NCBI RefSeq assembly: GCF_003716585.1
Contig: NZ_PTJO01000004.1
Span: forward strand, 310,001 to 374,000
Direction of reading: 5' to 3'
Source: Corynebacterium alimapuense
GTDB taxonomy: Bacteria > Actinomycetota > Actinomycetes > Mycobacteriales > Mycobacteriaceae
Length of the DNA: 64,000 nt
In this document: positions 63,645-64,000 of the stretch, piece after piece
Layout: every line of letters starts with the position of its first letter
Numbering within the stretch: position 1 is the stretch's first letter
Notes under the pieces: generated by a model
The model's input: the letters and a program-made list of their open reading frames with translations, nothing else
What the model was told of the DNA's origin: nothing
The model's database searches: none
Made by a program: the position numbers and the translations under genes

Positions 63645-64000
63645 GTGACCTTGATGGTTGTCATAGCGCTCGCGGCAATGGCGGTTATTTTAGCCCCTCC
63701 CGCGGTGCGTGTACTGGACAGAAAGGCGGGATGGCCCCTCGCGGCCCTCTTCCTCGCCGGAGCAACGGTGCTGGGAATACAGCTGCCGGCGATCCTCGAT
63801 GGCGAGGTGCTGGAGTTCACCCGAGTGTGGGTTCCAGATGTCGTAGCTCCCGGTATGGACGTGAGTTTTGCCCTCCGCGGGGACGCACTCGGTGTGTTCT
63901 TCGCCATGTTGGCGCTCGTCATTGGCGCAGTGGTCTTTATTTATTCCGCCGCTTATCTGCCCAAAAAACAAGGCAACACCAGCTTCTACGTCCTAATGAC
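63645..64000 (+). CDS. mrpA: Na+/H+ antiporter subunit MrpA, N-terminal fragment
   Basis: Starts at GTG 63645 (or ATG 63654) and runs past the window end; 118 residues are visible. Three membrane helices are seen, and FALRGDALGVFFAMLALVIG followed by FIYSAAYL matches the NuoL/MrpA-type start where the first helices carry a conserved acidic site. The full protein would be part of a Mrp complex for Na+ or K+/H+ exchange. Family inferred from this fragment only. Confidence 0.8.
   Translation, partial: MTLMVVIALAAMAVILAPPAVRVLDRKAGWPLAALFLAGATVLGIQLPAILDGEVLEFTRVWVPDVVAPGMDVSFALRGDALGVFFAMLALVIGAVVFIYSAAYLPKKQGNTSFYVLM

Overview
The window is chromosomal DNA of a mycolic-acid-containing actinobacterium, most likely a Corynebacterium. 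The evidence is recognisable corynebacterial regulators (RamB, GlxR), a single-membrane-subunit succinate dehydrogenase operon next to ramB, a mycoloyltransferase, a fused RmlC-RmlD, a mycothiol-type formaldehyde dehydrogenase, and many leaderless genes whose -10 box lies 6-9 nt before the start codon. From holB (about 32.4 kb) to the metallophosphoesterase (about 61.8 kb) the gene order follows, from memory, the Mycobacterium tuberculosis block Rv3644c to Rv3683. I see no phage, insertion sequence or CRISPR array; the region looks like core genome.

Layout. 0-2.5 kb: tail of an acyl-CoA ligase, then a persulfide-response operon (cysteine-rich 55-aa protein, CoA-disulfide reductase/rhodanese fusion, CstR-type repressor) with a palindromic operator inside its promoter. 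2.5-9 kb: murB, a DUF2505 protein, a methyltransferase and an LmeA-like protein, facing a minus-strand cluster of uncharacterised envelope-type genes (DUF445, a helical cytoplasmic protein, DUF2516, a degenerate DeoC homologue, plus an unannotated 29-aa membrane ORF). 9-17.6 kb: sdhCAB plus a membrane protein, divergent from ramB; a membrane protein of unknown function; lpd. 17.6-24.2 kb: a 36-aa peptide gene, a mycoloyltransferase, two peptidases and a flippase-like protein. 24.2-27.4 kb: rmlB-rmlCD-rmlA for dTDP-rhamnose. 27.5-32.2 kb: formaldehyde detoxification pair, a secreted SGNH hydrolase, an acyl-CoA ligase. 32.2-43.4 kb: tRNA-Thr, holB, membrane adenylate cyclase, two TMEM86-like paralogues, topA, a DedA protein, cspA, an MrfA-type helicase. 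43.4-48.1 kb: Tad/Flp secretion genes followed by the 6C small RNA. 48.3-61.8 kb: HAD phosphatase, holin-like protein, epoxide-hydrolase-like protein, MarP-type protease, NUDIX, TlpA, nth, glxR, MBL hydrolase, RidA, DUF4177, WhiB, class A PBP, YqeY, metallophosphoesterase. 61.9-64 kb: tRNA-Pro, a YhgE-like membrane protein and the start of mrpA.

How it fits together. The window carries both halves of the cAMP circuit (membrane cyclase at 33.7 kb, GlxR at 55.1 kb) and a strong predicted GlxR site in the sdhC/ramB intergenic region, so central carbon flux through succinate dehydrogenase is a visible target. Envelope biogenesis is the other theme: murB, LmeA-like, mycoloyltransferase, dTDP-rhamnose, PBP1A, Tad proteins and MarP-like protease.

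Most interesting items: the persulfide operon with its small Cys protein; the 36-aa serine-rich peptide gene next to a mycoloyltransferase; the uncharacterised 5-gene minus-strand cluster with a DeoC homologue that has lost its catalytic residues; the 6C RNA with extended C-runs; and an EphE-like protein lacking the catalytic histidine. All functional calls are from sequence reading alone; no database search was run.
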